Below are positions 27,569 to 37,065 of a DNA stretch of 64,000 bases, piece by piece (within the stretch, counting starts at the first letter, position 1; the number at the start of each line of letters is the position of its first letter). The DNA is taken from NCBI GenBank assembly GCA_016718565.1, contig JADKCZ010000018.1:335001-399000 (forward strand), in the 5' to 3' direction. The position numbers and the translations under genes are program-made. This DNA comes from Anaeromyxobacter sp. (lineage in GTDB: Bacteria > Myxococcota > Myxococcia > Myxococcales > Anaeromyxobacteraceae). The notes beneath the pieces were generated by a model. That model worked only from the letters and a program-made list of their open reading frames with translations. It was not told the DNA's origin and ran no database searches.

Positions 27569-28417
27569 TCAAGCCCTGTCTTGCCACAGGGCGCGCAGCC
27601 CGCCGGGCACCAGGAAGAGCGCGGCCACGGCCACCATGGTGGCGCCGGTGGGCGTCTCGGCGAACCAGGAGATCAGGTAGCCGCCGGCGGCGGCCGACAC
27701 CCCGAAGGCCGCCGCCAGGGCGAAGGCGGCGCCGAGCCGGAGGCGCAGCAGCAGCGCCGCCGAGGCCGGCAGCGTCAGGAAGGCGAAGACCGGCAGCGCG
27801 CCCAGCGCCCGCGCCGAGGCCGGGATGGCCAGCCCCACGGTCACCGCCAGCGCCGCGTCCCACACCCAGGTGTGCAGCCCCATGGCGCGGGCCGTCTCGG
27901 GGTCGAAGGAGGCGAAGGTGATCTCCTTGCGGAAGGCCAGGTGCACCAGCCCGCACAGCAGCGCCACCGCCGCGATGATCCAGAGCTCCTCGTCGGGCAC
28001 CGCCACCGCGTTGCCGAACACCATGCCGCCGAGGTCGTGCGCCGCGTGCACCAGGCGGGACACCCCCAGCACCACCAGCGCCGAGGCGGTGACCCAGGCG
28101 GCCCCCACCAGCGCCTCGGCCGGCAGCCGGCGCGGGCGGAGGGCGGCCAGCAGCACCGCCCCCACCACGGCGAACCCCATGGCCATGCCGAGCTGGTGGT
28201 GGGCGTGCTCGGCCTCGATGTGCAGCCGCTCCTCCAGGAACAGGCCGAACACCAGCCCCAGCGTGGAGATCTGGGTCAGCGCCGCCGACACGAAGACGGT
28301 GCGCCGCAGCACCACGTACACGCCCAGGAAGCCGAGCAGCGCGCCGGCCATCAGCGACGCCAGCAGCGGCGCCTGCCAGATCTCCCGCGCCGCCAGGAAG
28401 GGCCCGAGCCAGCTCAC
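27569..28417 (-). CDS. Metal ABC transporter permease (ABC-3/ZnuB family)
   Basis: 282 residues, with seven or eight predicted membrane helices beginning ASLMAGALLGFLGVYVVL and typical ABC-3 sequence (FVSAALTQISTLGLVFG; PASARALGALPVFAFL). Its GTG start overlaps the ATPase stop in GTGA. It forms the inner-membrane channel for Zn, Mn or Fe uptake with the ATPase and binding protein upstream. The metal cannot be told from sequence. Confidence 0.9.
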   Translation of the reverse strand: MSWLGPFLAAREIWQAPLLASLMAGALLGFLGVYVVLRRTVFVSAALTQISTLGLVFGLFLEERLHIEAEHAHHQLGMAMGFAVVGAVLLAALRPRRLPAEALVGAAWVTASALVVLGVSRLVHAAHDLGGMVFGNAVAVPDEELWIIAAVALLCGLVHLAFRKEITFASFDPETARAMGLHTWVWDAALAVTVGLAIPASARALGALPVFAFLTLPASAALLLRLRLGAAFALAAAFGVSAAAGGYLISWFAETPTGATMVAVAALFLVPGGLRALWQDRA

Positions 28418-29181
28418 GGCCGCCCTCCCCCGCCCAGCTGGACCCAGGGCCGCCCGTCCACCCGGCGCACCGTGACGGCCTGGCCGTAGAGCGCCGTGAG
28501 CGGCTCGGGGCGCAGCATCTCCTCCAGCGGCCCCACCCGGAAGAGCCCCTGGTCCTTGTCCACGAACGCCAGCCTGCGCGCGTGGGCGGCCACGGCGTCG
28601 AGCCGGTGCGAGACCATCACCACCGCCAGCCCGCCGGCGGCGTGCAGGCCGTGCAGCACCTCCATGGTGGCCAGCTCGGCGGCGGGGTCCATGCCGTTGG
28701 TCGGCTCGTCCACCGCCAGCAGCTCGGGCTCGGCCGCCAGCGCCCGGGCGATGAGGGTGCGCTGCCGCTGCCCCCCGGAGAGCTCGCCGTACGGGCGCCC
28801 GGCCAGGTCGGCGATGCCGGCCCGCAGCAGCGCCGCGGCCACCGCCCGGTGGTCGGGTGGCCCGGCGCGCCGCAGCGGCCCCAGGCCGGGGGTCCGCCCC
28901 ATCAGCACCACCTCGCCGGCCGTGAGCGGCCAGATGGCGTCCACCAGATCGCGCTGCGGCACGTAGCCCACCCGCACCGGGCGCGGCGCCTCGCGCCGCC
29001 CGGCCACGGGCGCCAGCATGCCGAGCAAGGTCTTCAAGATGGTGGTCTTGCCCCCGCCGTTGGGCCCCACCAGCGCCAGGAAGTCGCCGGGCGCCACGGC
29101 CAGCTCCACCCCGGAGAGGATGGCGCGGCGGCCGTGGCCGACCGAGGCGGCGCGCAGGGCGAGGAGGGGTGGGCTGGTCAT
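28414..29181 (-). CDS. Metal ABC transporter ATP-binding protein (ZnuC-like)
   Basis: 255 residues. Walker A GPNGGGKTT near residue 41, Q-loop VPQRDLV, signature LSGGQRQRT, Walker B LLAVDEPTNGMD and the H-switch SHR. The sequence pattern is that of Zn/Mn ATPases. It is third in the operon between binding protein and permease. The C-terminal tail (residues 215-255) is short of a regulatory domain. Confidence 0.92.
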   Translation of the reverse strand: MTSPPLLALRAASVGHGRRAILSGVELAVAPGDFLALVGPNGGGKTTILKTLLGMLAPVAGRREAPRPVRVGYVPQRDLVDAIWPLTAGEVVLMGRTPGLGPLRRAGPPDHRAVAAALLRAGIADLAGRPYGELSGGQRQRTLIARALAAEPELLAVDEPTNGMDPAAELATMEVLHGLHAAGGLAVVMVSHRLDAVAAHARRLAFVDKDQGLFRVGPLEEMLRPEPLTALYGQAVTVRRVDGRPWVQLGGGGRP

Positions 29182-29224
29182 GCTGGGGCTCCGGCGCCGG
29201 CCCGGCCGGCCCGGCGCCGGACGC

Positions 29225-30142
29225 TCACTGGAGCCCCGCCACGATACGACGAACCAGCAGCTCCACCCAGGCCTGGTAGGTGGTGGCCTCCGGGACCCCG
29301 CCCACGTCGCCGGGCAGCACCACCACCCTCGCCCCGGTCAGCCTGGCCACCTGCTCGGCGGAGCGGGTGTCGTAGTAGCCCTCCACCAGGATGGCCTTCA
29401 CCCCCTCCCGCCGGGCCACCTCCACCAGGCGGGCCAGGTGGGCCGGCGGCGGGGGCGTGCCGGGGCGCGGCTCGAGCTCGCCGGCGCTGGCGAGTCCGGT
29501 CCAGTCGAAGAGGTAGCTCAGGGTCCGGTGGTGGGTCAGCACCTGGCGCCCGGCCAGCGGCGCCAGCTGGGCGCGCCAGCCGGCCAGGGCCTCGGTCACC
29601 TTGCGCGAGAAGGTGGCGGTGGCGTCGGCGTAGACCGCGGCCCCGGCCGGATCGAGCTCGGTGAGCTTGAGCGAGATGGCCTGGGCCACCTGCACGGCCC
29701 GGCGCGGGTCGGTGAGGAAGTGCGGGTTGCCGCCGGGGTGCAGGTCGCCGCGGCTCCGGTCCACCACGCCGGTTGGCACGTCCAGCACCGCCACGGCCGA
29801 GGCGGCGGTGAGGCGCCGCGCCCCGCCCGGCAGGATGGCGGCGTTGCGCGACTGGAGCACCAGCGGCGGGAGCCAGCCGACCTCGAGGTCCAGCCCCACG
29901 TCCACCAGCAGGTCGGCCGCCCGCAGCTTGACGGCCAGGATGGGGTTGGCGTCGACGAAGTGCGGGTCCTGCACCCCGCGGGAGAGGCTCTGCACCTCGA
30001 GGCGGTCGCCGCCGACCTCGCGGGCCAGGGCGGCCAGCCCCTCGGTGGTGGTGACCACCCGCAGCCTGGCGGTGGCGGGGGTGGGGAGCGCGAGCAGGGC
30101 GGCGGCCAGCGAGACGGAGCGCAGCAGCGACGTGAAGGTCAT
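29225..30142 (-). CDS. Periplasmic metal-binding protein (TroA/ZnuA family)
   Basis: 305 residues with a signal peptide ending near TPATA. Metal ligands are suggested by His in QDPHFVDANP, His in GNPHFLTDP, His in LTHHRTLSYLF and an acidic residue in PGDVGG, giving the three-His-plus-acid site of TroA-like proteins. There is no His-rich loop as in high-affinity ZnuA, so Zn or Mn are both possible. It delivers metal to the permease-ATPase pair downstream. Confidence 0.88.
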   Translation of the reverse strand: MTFTSLLRSVSLAAALLALPTPATARLRVVTTTEGLAALAREVGGDRLEVQSLSRGVQDPHFVDANPILAVKLRAADLLVDVGLDLEVGWLPPLVLQSRNAAILPGGARRLTAASAVAVLDVPTGVVDRSRGDLHPGGNPHFLTDPRRAVQVAQAISLKLTELDPAGAAVYADATATFSRKVTEALAGWRAQLAPLAGRQVLTHHRTLSYLFDWTGLASAGELEPRPGTPPPPAHLARLVEVARREGVKAILVEGYYDTRSAEQVARLTGARVVVLPGDVGGVPEATTYQAWVELLVRRIVAGLQ

Positions 30143-30176
30143 GGGCGTGGGTCCTGGGAGGAAGGGGTGGCGGGGC

Positions 30177-31265
30177 CTAGAACGGATGCGCCCCGTGCGC
30201 GCCGATGCCGAACTCGAGGTGGACCAGCGCCGCGAAGCCGGCCTGGTCGGCGGGGCGGCGCTCGTGGCTCACCTGCAGGCGCAGGCGCTGGAACTCGGAG
30301 AGGTACCAGGTGGCCAGGCCGGAGAGGCGCCGCTCGGTGCCGGGCGCGGTCTCACCGGCCGTCGGCGCCTGGTCGTACCGCAGCCCGAGCGCGCCCGCGG
30401 GGCCCACCCGCCAGACGGCCTGCCCGTAGGCGCCCCAGTCGGCCGCCCCGGCGTCGGGCACGCCCCGGAACCTGCGGGTGAAGAGCTCGCCCTGCAGCGT
30501 CACGGCGCTGCGCCCGGTGGGCGGGCGCCAGCGCAGGTACAGGTCGGCGCCGCCCAGGTCGCGGAACTGGCCCGCCCCCTCGTCGCGCCGCGCCGCCGAG
30601 AGGCCGACGCCCAGGGTGGTCTCCTCGGAGAGGGCGAAGAACTGGGCCAGCCGGACCAGGCCGGTGAGCCGCTCGGCATCGGCCTCGGTGGGCGCGGTGT
30701 CCTGCGCCGCCAGGTGCAGCTCGGCGAACCAGGGCAGCGGGGCCAGCCAGGCCAGGTCCACGCCAGGGCCTGCCAGCACCTCCTCGGCCAGGACGCGCCC
30801 GCGGGCCAGCGGGGCGTCCACGAAGTCCCAGGCGTGGGGGTGCTGCCCGTTCACCCTCCCCCACGGCGAGTACATGCGGCCGGCCTTCACCTGGAGGCCG
30901 GCCGGCAGCGAGGTGGTGGTGAGGAAGGCCTCCTCCACCGCCACCTCCCCTGGCGCGAAGGCGATGAAGACGCTGGCCCTGGCGTAGGGGTCGATGACGG
31001 CCTGCAGGCCGAGCTCCAGCTCCTCGAAGAGGAAGGCGGGCTTGTCCGCCGGGGCGTAGGGCCCGACGCGCGGGGACAGCGCCTCCACGTCGTGGTCGTT
31101 CCAGGCCGCCGCGAAGCTGGCGATGGCCGAGATGTCCGGCATGAGGAGCAGCCGGGCGTAGGGGTTGGCGCCGCCGGCCGGCGGCGCGGTCCAGGCCTCC
31201 TGGGCCCGGGCGGAGGGAGCTGCGAGGGCGAGGGAAAGGAGGCCCGCCACGGAGAGTGAACGCAT
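30177..31265 (-). CDS. Outer-membrane beta-barrel protein of the metal-uptake operon
   Basis: 362 residues. Signal peptide ends PSARAQ, then alternating hydrophobic strands (SAVTLQGELFTRRF, GALGLRYDQAPTAG, QRLRLQVSHERR) and a last strand ending in HPF. This terminal aromatic residue is typical of barrels inserted by Bam. No TonB box or plug is seen, so it is porin-like. Its place before the ABC genes suggests that it lets metal or metal complexes through the outer membrane. Confidence 0.75.
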   Translation of the reverse strand: MRSLSVAGLLSLALAAPSARAQEAWTAPPAGGANPYARLLLMPDISAIASFAAAWNDHDVEALSPRVGPYAPADKPAFLFEELELGLQAVIDPYARASVFIAFAPGEVAVEEAFLTTTSLPAGLQVKAGRMYSPWGRVNGQHPHAWDFVDAPLARGRVLAEEVLAGPGVDLAWLAPLPWFAELHLAAQDTAPTEADAERLTGLVRLAQFFALSEETTLGVGLSAARRDEGAGQFRDLGGADLYLRWRPPTGRSAVTLQGELFTRRFRGVPDAGAADWGAYGQAVWRVGPAGALGLRYDQAPTAGETAPGTERRLSGLATWYLSEFQRLRLQVSHERRPADQAGFAALVHLEFGIGAHGAHPF

Positions 31266-31338
31266 GATGTGACACCTCGGCGCGCTGGGCGCGCCACGTC
31301 GGGTCGAGACTGGTGGAGCTGGCCTGGGACGTCCCGCG

Positions 31339-31589
31339 TCAGGCGCGGGGAGGCGACTGCCCGGGGATGGCGCCGAGCGGGGCGCCGGTCACCGGGGGCA
31401 GGCCGGGCGCGAGGACCACCGCCACGGCCGGCAGGGCGCTGGGCGCGAGGTCCGGGGTGGAGCTCCCGGCCGCCTCGGCGCCGCGCACACGGCGCACTCC
31501 TCGGTCCCGTGCGACGCCGAGTGCACGTGCGGCCCGAAGGCCGTGAGCACGAGGTGCAGCGCCAGGGTGGCGGCGAGGAGGAGACGCAT
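31339..31589 (-). CDS. Small secreted His/Cys protein, probably frameshifted
   Basis: ATG at 31589 opens a signal peptide, then FGPHVHSASHGTEECAVCA, with three His and a CxxC pair, similar to DUF2946-type periplasmic proteins near metal genes. After the second Cys the frame turns Arg/Pro rich and stops at 31389; shifting by one base near 31490 gives a hydrophobic tail (ALPAVAVVLAPGLPPVTG) with stop at 31339. A one-base indel is likely. Probably first gene of the metal operon; no Zur box could be identified by eye. Confidence 0.5.
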
Positions 31590-31725
31590 GCGAGCGCCAG
31601 GAATGTGCGGACGGACGGGCCCTGCGTCAAGGCCAACTGCAGGCGTTGCGGCGGGTGGCCGCGCCGGAGGAGGCGGCGGCGCCCGGTCGGGCCGGGCGGG
31701 TGGCGCCTGCGGGCGCGCCCGCCGC

Positions 31726-32067
31726 TCAGGCCAGGATCTGCTGCAGCTTCATGGCCAGCGCCATGTCGCCCTGGATCTTCAGCTTGCCGGACATGAAGGC
31801 CATCTGCGGGTTGAGCTTGCCGTTGACCACGTTGAGGAAGTCGCCGTCGGTCATGGCCACGGTGCAGCGGGCCGCCGGCGAGGTGCCAGGGGCCACGGTG
31901 CCGCCGGCGGAGGCGGTGCAGTCCACCGACCAGGCGCCGCCGCTCGGGCCCGAGATGTTGAACTGGTAGACGGCGTTGATCTTGGCCACCACGTCGGGCT
32001 TGGCCTTGAGCCGCTCGGGCATGTGGCGCTCGAACACCTCCCTGACCGTCTGAACCGGATCGCCCAT
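31726..32067 (-). CDS. SCP2 sterol-carrier-type lipid-binding protein
   Basis: 113 residues. The whole chain is one SCP2 domain: an N-terminal helix (VREVFERHMPERL), beta strands INAVYQFNISG and WSVDCTA, and the helix LNPQMAFMSGKLKIQGDMALAMKLQQ (central part only). These proteins bind lipids or acyl-CoA. A long-chain acyl-CoA ligase gene lies 135 bases away on the same strand, which fits a fatty-acid role. Confidence 0.9.
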   Translation of the reverse strand: MGDPVQTVREVFERHMPERLKAKPDVVAKINAVYQFNISGPSGGAWSVDCTASAGGTVAPGTSPAARCTVAMTDGDFLNVVNGKLNPQMAFMSGKLKIQGDMALAMKLQQILA

Positions 32068-32152
32068 CGCAACCTCCCGTCAGTCCAGGCTGATTCCAGA
32101 ATCAACCAAGACCGTACGAAGCGTCCGCGGCGCTGTCAAGGCGCGGGGCGAT

Positions 32153-32163
32153 CCCCCCCCCCC
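32153..32163. repeat. 11-base cytosine run in a spacer
   Basis: A run of 11 C within the 134-base spacer between the acyl-CoA ligase stop and the SCP2 gene start. Such a run may slip during replication. It is the longest single-base run I saw in the window. Confidence 0.9.
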
Positions 32164-32201
32164 TGCGGGGGCGCCCCGGTCGATGCCGGCGCCGGCGCCG
32201 C

Positions 32202-33986
32202 CTACTCCGCGTAGAAGGCGTCGAGCTGCTTCTTGTAGTTCTGCGTCACCACCTTGCGCTTCACCTTGAGCGTCGGGGTGAGCTCGCCCGACTCCTGGGT
32301 GAAGTCGCGCGGGACGATGACGAAGCGCTTGATGGAGGCGTAGCTGGCCTGGCGCCCGTTCAGCTCGCTGATGGCCTGCTGGATGCGGGCCACCACCTTG
32401 GGGTCCTGGTGCAGGGCGGCGCCAGGCGCCACCCCGTGCTCCTTGCCCCAGGCCCGCGTGGCCTCCTCGTTCAGGGTGACCAGCGCCGAGAGGAACTTGC
32501 GCTTGTCGCCGTGCACCATCACCTGCGAGATGAGCGGATCGGTCTTGAGCTCGTTCTCCAGGTTCTGGGGGGCCACGTTCTTGCCGCCGGCGGTGACGAT
32601 GATGTCCTTCTTGCGGTCGGTGATGCGCAGGCAGCCGTCGGCGTCCACCTGGCCGATGTCGCCGGTGTAGAACCAGCCGTCGCGCAGCGCCTCGGCGGTG
32701 GCGGCCGGGTTGTTGTAGTAGGCCTTCATCACGCCCGGCCCCTTGATGAGGATCTCGCCGTCCTCGGCGATGCGCACCTCGGTGCCGGGCACCGGCGGCC
32801 CCACCGTGCCGATGCGGTTGTTGCCGGGCCGGTTGACGAAGGTGCCGGCGCTGGTCTCGGTCAGGCCATAGCCCTCCAGGATGGGCATGCCGACCTCGTT
32901 GAAGAACCAGCCGATCTTGGGCGAGAGCGGCGCGCCGCCGGAGACGAAGACCCGCATGCGCCCGCCGAACTTCTCGGAGAGCGCCGCCGCCAGCTTGGGG
33001 AAGACCAGCTTGCGGCCCAGGAGGAAGCCCAGGCTGACCTGCTCCTTGCCCAGGTCCTTGGCCGCCACCCAGGCGTTGAACCCCTCCAGCGCCGCCTTGA
33101 AGAGCTTGCCCTTCAGCCCGGGGGTGGCCAGGCCCTTGGCCACCACCGCGTCGAAGGCCTTCTCGAAGATGCGCGGCACGGCCGGCAGCACGGTGGGCTT
33201 CACCTCGCCGGCGTTCTCGATGATCTTCTCCATCGACTCGACGAAGGCGCCGGTGGCGCCGGTGGAGAACCAGACGGCCTCGATCACCTTGGCGAACGAG
33301 TGCGCCATGGGCAGGAACATCAGGATGGTGTCGTCGCCGCGCACCACCTGCAGCTCGGCCACCGCGGTGGCCTCGTAGGTCCAGTTGCCGTGGGTCAGCA
33401 CCACGCCCTTGGGGTTGCCGGTGGTGCCGGACGTGTAGATGAAGCTGGCGGCGTCCTCGAGGCCGATGCCGGCCAGCCGCTCGGCGTGCGCCCCGGGGTG
33501 GCCGGCGCGCCAGGCCGCACCGGCCGCCTCCAGGTCGGCCAGGGTGCGCTCGAAGGGATCGGCGGCGGCGCCCCAGGCGCGGATGATGCCCTCCAGCCCC
33601 GGCAGCTGCCCGCGCACCTCGCGGACCTTGGCCACCTGGGCGGCGCTGTCGCAGAAGACGTAGCGCGCCCCCGAGTCCTGCAGGATGAAGGCGCACTCGT
33701 GCGCCTTGTTCGACTGGTAGATGGTGACGGTGATGCCGCCGGCGCCCAGGATGCCCAGGTCGGCCAGGATCCACTCGATGTTGGTGTCGCCCAGGATGGC
33801 CACCCGGTCGCCGCGCTGCAGCCCGAGCGCCGCCAGCCCGTCGGCCACGTCGCGGGTGCGCCTGGCCATGTCGGTCCAGGAGACGTCCTGCCAGCGGCCG
33901 TCGCGCTTGTGCTTCACCGCGGGCTGGGCGCCGCGCGTCTTCGCCTGGGCCTCGAACAGCGAGACGAGGTTCTTCGCCATGGTCAC
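32202..33986 (-). CDS. Long-chain fatty acid-CoA ligase (FadD15-like)
   Basis: 594 residues. The AMP-binding motif TSGTTGNPKGVVLTHGN lies near residue 190, the motif EGYGLTETSAG near 365, and the C-terminal hinge TGDIGQVDADG...DRKKDIIVTAGGKNVAPQ (start and end shown) near 450-480. The family activates long-chain fatty acids with ATP and CoA. Length and motifs are normal. Start ATG at 33986. Confidence 0.93.
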   Translation of the reverse strand: MTMAKNLVSLFEAQAKTRGAQPAVKHKRDGRWQDVSWTDMARRTRDVADGLAALGLQRGDRVAILGDTNIEWILADLGILGAGGITVTIYQSNKAHECAFILQDSGARYVFCDSAAQVAKVREVRGQLPGLEGIIRAWGAAADPFERTLADLEAAGAAWRAGHPGAHAERLAGIGLEDAASFIYTSGTTGNPKGVVLTHGNWTYEATAVAELQVVRGDDTILMFLPMAHSFAKVIEAVWFSTGATGAFVESMEKIIENAGEVKPTVLPAVPRIFEKAFDAVVAKGLATPGLKGKLFKAALEGFNAWVAAKDLGKEQVSLGFLLGRKLVFPKLAAALSEKFGGRMRVFVSGGAPLSPKIGWFFNEVGMPILEGYGLTETSAGTFVNRPGNNRIGTVGPPVPGTEVRIAEDGEILIKGPGVMKAYYNNPAATAEALRDGWFYTGDIGQVDADGCLRITDRKKDIIVTAGGKNVAPQNLENELKTDPLISQVMVHGDKRKFLSALVTLNEEATRAWGKEHGVAPGAALHQDPKVVARIQQAISELNGRQASYASIKRFVIVPRDFTQESGELTPTLKVKRKVVTQNYKKQLDAFYAE

Positions 33987-34060
33987 TCCCGGTCGTCGTT
34001 GCCTGCTGCGGTCAGGTGCTCACCCGGCGCGCCGCGGCTGGCCCGCGCCGGGCCCTCGGT

Positions 34061-34888
34061 TCACTTCTTCTTGGTGCCCAGGCCAGCCAGGCCGGCGCGC
34101 GCCACGTCCTGCCAGCGCCGCTCCTCCGGGGCGTCGTACTGCCCCGGCGGCTTGGCCAGCGCCGCCAGGTACTCCTCGCGGGCCGCCGCGACCCTGTTCT
34201 CGTCCAGGTAGAGCTCCGCCAGGTAGACGCGGGCCCGCACGTTGTCCGGGTTCTCCAGCAGGGCCGAGCGGAGCATCCGCTCCGACTTGCCGGCGTCGTG
34301 CTTGGGCCAGGGGAGCTTGAAGTAGAAGCGGGCCCAGGCCACCGGGATGGCGCCGCGCTGGAAGCCGGCGTCCCGCCGCTCGGCCTGCTGCAGGCGGTCG
34401 CGGAACTTGCCCTCGATGCCCTGCGCCAGCGCCGAGAGGATGCCGATGCCGAGCGAGTAGTTGCCCATGCCGCTCACCGCGTAGAACCACGGCTCCACCG
34501 GCGCCGGGTCGATGGCGATGGCCCGCTCGGCCAGCTCCCAGGCCCGCTTGCCGAGCTCGCTCTTCTTCTTGTCGGGGATGGCCGGGTCCTCCGACCGCCA
34601 GGCCTCGAGGCGCGCCAGGCGCCACAGGGCGCCGGCGTCGGCGGGGGCCAGCTTCAGGGCCGCCTCGAGCGCCTGGCGCGAGGCCTCCAGCGCGGCCGGC
34701 TGGTCGCGCTCGGCGTAGCCCTGGTCGGCGCGGGCCAGCAGGGCCGGCAGCGTGTCGGCCGGCGCGGCGGCGGCTGGCTGCGGCGGCGCGAGGCCCGCCT
34801 GCGGGGGCGCCGGCGGCGCCTCGGCGGCGGGTTCGGCGGCCAGCGCGAGGGAGACGAGCAGCAGCTGGAGGGTCACGGTCCGTAACAT
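34061..34888 (-). CDS. Secreted TPR-like protein
   Basis: 275 residues. Signal peptide LLLVSLALA, a Pro/Ala-rich linker, then helical pairs with tetratricopeptide spacing (DADQGYAERDQPAALEASRQALEAAL reduced to its pattern W/L-G-Y-A-P; PDNVRARVYLAELYLDE). It lacks lipobox and C-terminal anchor. It likely acts in the periplasm as a scaffold. Function unknown. Confidence 0.75.
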   Translation of the reverse strand: MLRTVTLQLLLVSLALAAEPAAEAPPAPPQAGLAPPQPAAAAPADTLPALLARADQGYAERDQPAALEASRQALEAALKLAPADAGALWRLARLEAWRSEDPAIPDKKKSELGKRAWELAERAIAIDPAPVEPWFYAVSGMGNYSLGIGILSALAQGIEGKFRDRLQQAERRDAGFQRGAIPVAWARFYFKLPWPKHDAGKSERMLRSALLENPDNVRARVYLAELYLDENRVAAAREEYLAALAKPPGQYDAPEERRWQDVARAGLAGLGTKKK

Positions 34889-34990
34889 GGCGCGGAACCG
34901 CGCCGCTGGCAGCGCCCTAGGCAGGGCAGGCCGCCGAAATCGGCTGACGCACCGCGGCGAGGGCCGACGCGCCTCCCCCTTCGGAGGCGG

Positions 34991-37000
34991 CTAGGGGGTG
35001 CCGCTGCCGCAGAGGCAGGTGCCGCGGCTGCCACCAGCCCCGGCCACGTAGCCGTCGCAGGTCCAGTCGGCCAGCTCGCCACCCAGGGAGGCCTGGCAGT
35101 CGAGGGTGGAGGCGCAGCCCGCGGCCGGCACCAGCCCGAGGTAGTCGGCCGAGTAGGTCTCGCCCGGGTTGGCCTCGCAGGAGCGCGTCGCCCGGTTCAG
35201 GTACACGAAGCGGGTCGGCCCGGTCGGCGTCCGGTTGGTGTCGTCACCGCCGGTGAACCACCAGTCGTAGCTGGCGGCCTCGGCCTGGGCCACCGTCATG
35301 GTGGCGGGCGCCGGGCCGAAGCAGGTCTTGCGGGTCTTCCCGTCCGGGCCGGCGATGCGCAGGATGGTGAGCTGGGCGGTGGCCGGCTGGGTGGGGAGCT
35401 GCAGGCCGGCCGGCTGCTTCACCACCTCGGCCACCCGCTCCAGGATGGAGGAGAAGCCGGGCTTGGCCGGCGTCCCGGGGTTGCAGACCGAGCCGCCCAC
35501 CGTGTCGGCGCCGCGCCCGCGCAGCAGCGCGGAGAGGTCCAGGAAGCGGTAGCCGGCCCCCTGCCCGCCGCACAGCCCGGCCACCGTGCAGACGTTGGCG
35601 TTGCCGGTGCAGGCGGTGTCGCAGCAGATGTCGGCCTGGCACGACTGGTCCTCGCAGGTCTCGGCGCGGGCCGAGACGATGAAGGCGCCGGCCACCGGGC
35701 GGCCCAGGCCGGTGAGGAAGTCGGCGTACTCCTGCAGCTTGAAGCGGCGCTGCTGCTCGGGCGGCAGCGCGCCGTCCGACTCGCAGGCGTCGTTGCCGGT
35801 GACGGAGAAGATGACGCCGCGGCTGGCGTCCTCGGGGCCCGAGCAGTCGTCCTCGTCGCCCACGAAGACCACCACCAGCTTCGACTTGTCGTGCGGCCAC
35901 TCGGCCGGCAGCACGTCGGCGGGCTGCGACTGGCCGCCCTGGCCGAGCGCCTTCTGGATGGCGCGGCGGGCCGCCTCCAGCCCCTGCTCCTGGCCCGAGC
36001 CGCAGGTGCCCACCGCCACGTTCTGGCCGAACTGGCTGACCAGCGCCTGCAGCGCCAGGTCCTGCGGGCCGCCGGGCAGCACCGGCCCGCAGCCGGTGGC
36101 CGGCGGCGCCAGGGGCGGGCAGAAGAGCGCCTTCTCGAAGTGCAGCACGCGCGGGTTGGCGCCCTTGCGCACGAAGTCGCCGCGCGGGTAGAGGCCGCCC
36201 TCGCTGCCCACGCCCAGGGTGCAGGTGGCGTCGCGCCAGGGGATGCCGTCGGCGGTGCAGCAGGCGCTGGTGCCGCCCAGGCCCAGGCAGGTGGTGCGGC
36301 AGGCGTAGCCGGCGGGCGCCGGGTTGGGGGCGGCCGGGTCCGGGCCGACGGCGCAGCTGGTGGCGCCGGCGCAGAGCCGCGCGCTGCGCGGCACCACGTA
36401 GCGGCTCTGCAGCAGGCCGCAGGGCTGGTCGAGGGCGGGGCAGGCCTGCGCCACCCGCTCCGGCACCCCGTTGGGGACGTCGGCGCAGCAGGTCTTCTCC
36501 CCGGAGCGGCCCTGGCAGTCGGTGCGGCAGCCGTTGCCGGCCCGGCAGTCGGTCGGCGCGGCGCAGGCCTTGGGGATGGTGAGCGGCTGGCTGGTGGTGG
36601 CGTCGCAGCAGACCTGCTGCCCCTCCGCCCCGGCGCAGTTGGCCTTGCAGGTGGCGGTGGTGGGGGCGTTCAGGAAGACCGAGGTGGTGGTGACCGCCAC
36701 GTGGAAGTCGATGGGCTCCAGCTGCGAGGCCACCCGCAGCTGGTTGCCCTCCTTCAGCTTGGTGACGAAGGCGGCGAAGCTGTCCCGCAGCTTCTGCTGC
36801 TCGCCGCCCATCGAGCCGGAGTCGTCCACCACGAAGAGGATGTCGGCGGTGGAGATGTCCGAGAGCGTCACCCGCTCGGTGCCCGGCTGGATGAGGCAGT
36901 ACCTCACCGGGCTGAAGTTGTAGTCCTGGCAGGCCGCCAGCCCGGAGGCGAGGGCCAGGACCAGCGCCAGCGAGGCGGTGCGGCGGGTGCGGCGCGTCAT
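34991..37000 (-). CDS. Cysteine-rich lipoprotein with VWA domain
   Basis: 669 residues. Lipobox LAAC near residue 24. A VWA-type domain starts at DILFVVDDSGSMGGEQ (MIDAS DxSGS) and continues after a long insertion of about 230 residues with many Cys pairs (GNGCRTDC, CCADVP, CRTTC, CCTADG). The second part of the domain includes VVVFVGDEDDCSGP. The C-terminus has further disulfide candidates. Such VWA lipoproteins are abundant in myxobacteria and are thought to be surface adhesins. There are no clear operon partners. Confidence 0.8.
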   Translation of the reverse strand: MTRRTRRTASLALVLALASGLAACQDYNFSPVRYCLIQPGTERVTLSDISTADILFVVDDSGSMGGEQQKLRDSFAAFVTKLKEGNQLRVASQLEPIDFHVAVTTTSVFLNAPTTATCKANCAGAEGQQVCCDATTSQPLTIPKACAAPTDCRAGNGCRTDCQGRSGEKTCCADVPNGVPERVAQACPALDQPCGLLQSRYVVPRSARLCAGATSCAVGPDPAAPNPAPAGYACRTTCLGLGGTSACCTADGIPWRDATCTLGVGSEGGLYPRGDFVRKGANPRVLHFEKALFCPPLAPPATGCGPVLPGGPQDLALQALVSQFGQNVAVGTCGSGQEQGLEAARRAIQKALGQGGQSQPADVLPAEWPHDKSKLVVVFVGDEDDCSGPEDASRGVIFSVTGNDACESDGALPPEQQRRFKLQEYADFLTGLGRPVAGAFIVSARAETCEDQSCQADICCDTACTGNANVCTVAGLCGGQGAGYRFLDLSALLRGRGADTVGGSVCNPGTPAKPGFSSILERVAEVVKQPAGLQLPTQPATAQLTILRIAGPDGKTRKTCFGPAPATMTVAQAEAASYDWWFTGGDDTNRTPTGPTRFVYLNRATRSCEANPGETYSADYLGLVPAAGCASTLDCQASLGGELADWTCDGYVAGAGGSRGTCLCGSGTP

Positions 37001-37065
37001 CGAAGACCTCCGGAGGCCGACATCTTAGCCACGAAGCGTCCGTCGGTGAAACGTGGGGGTGGGTC

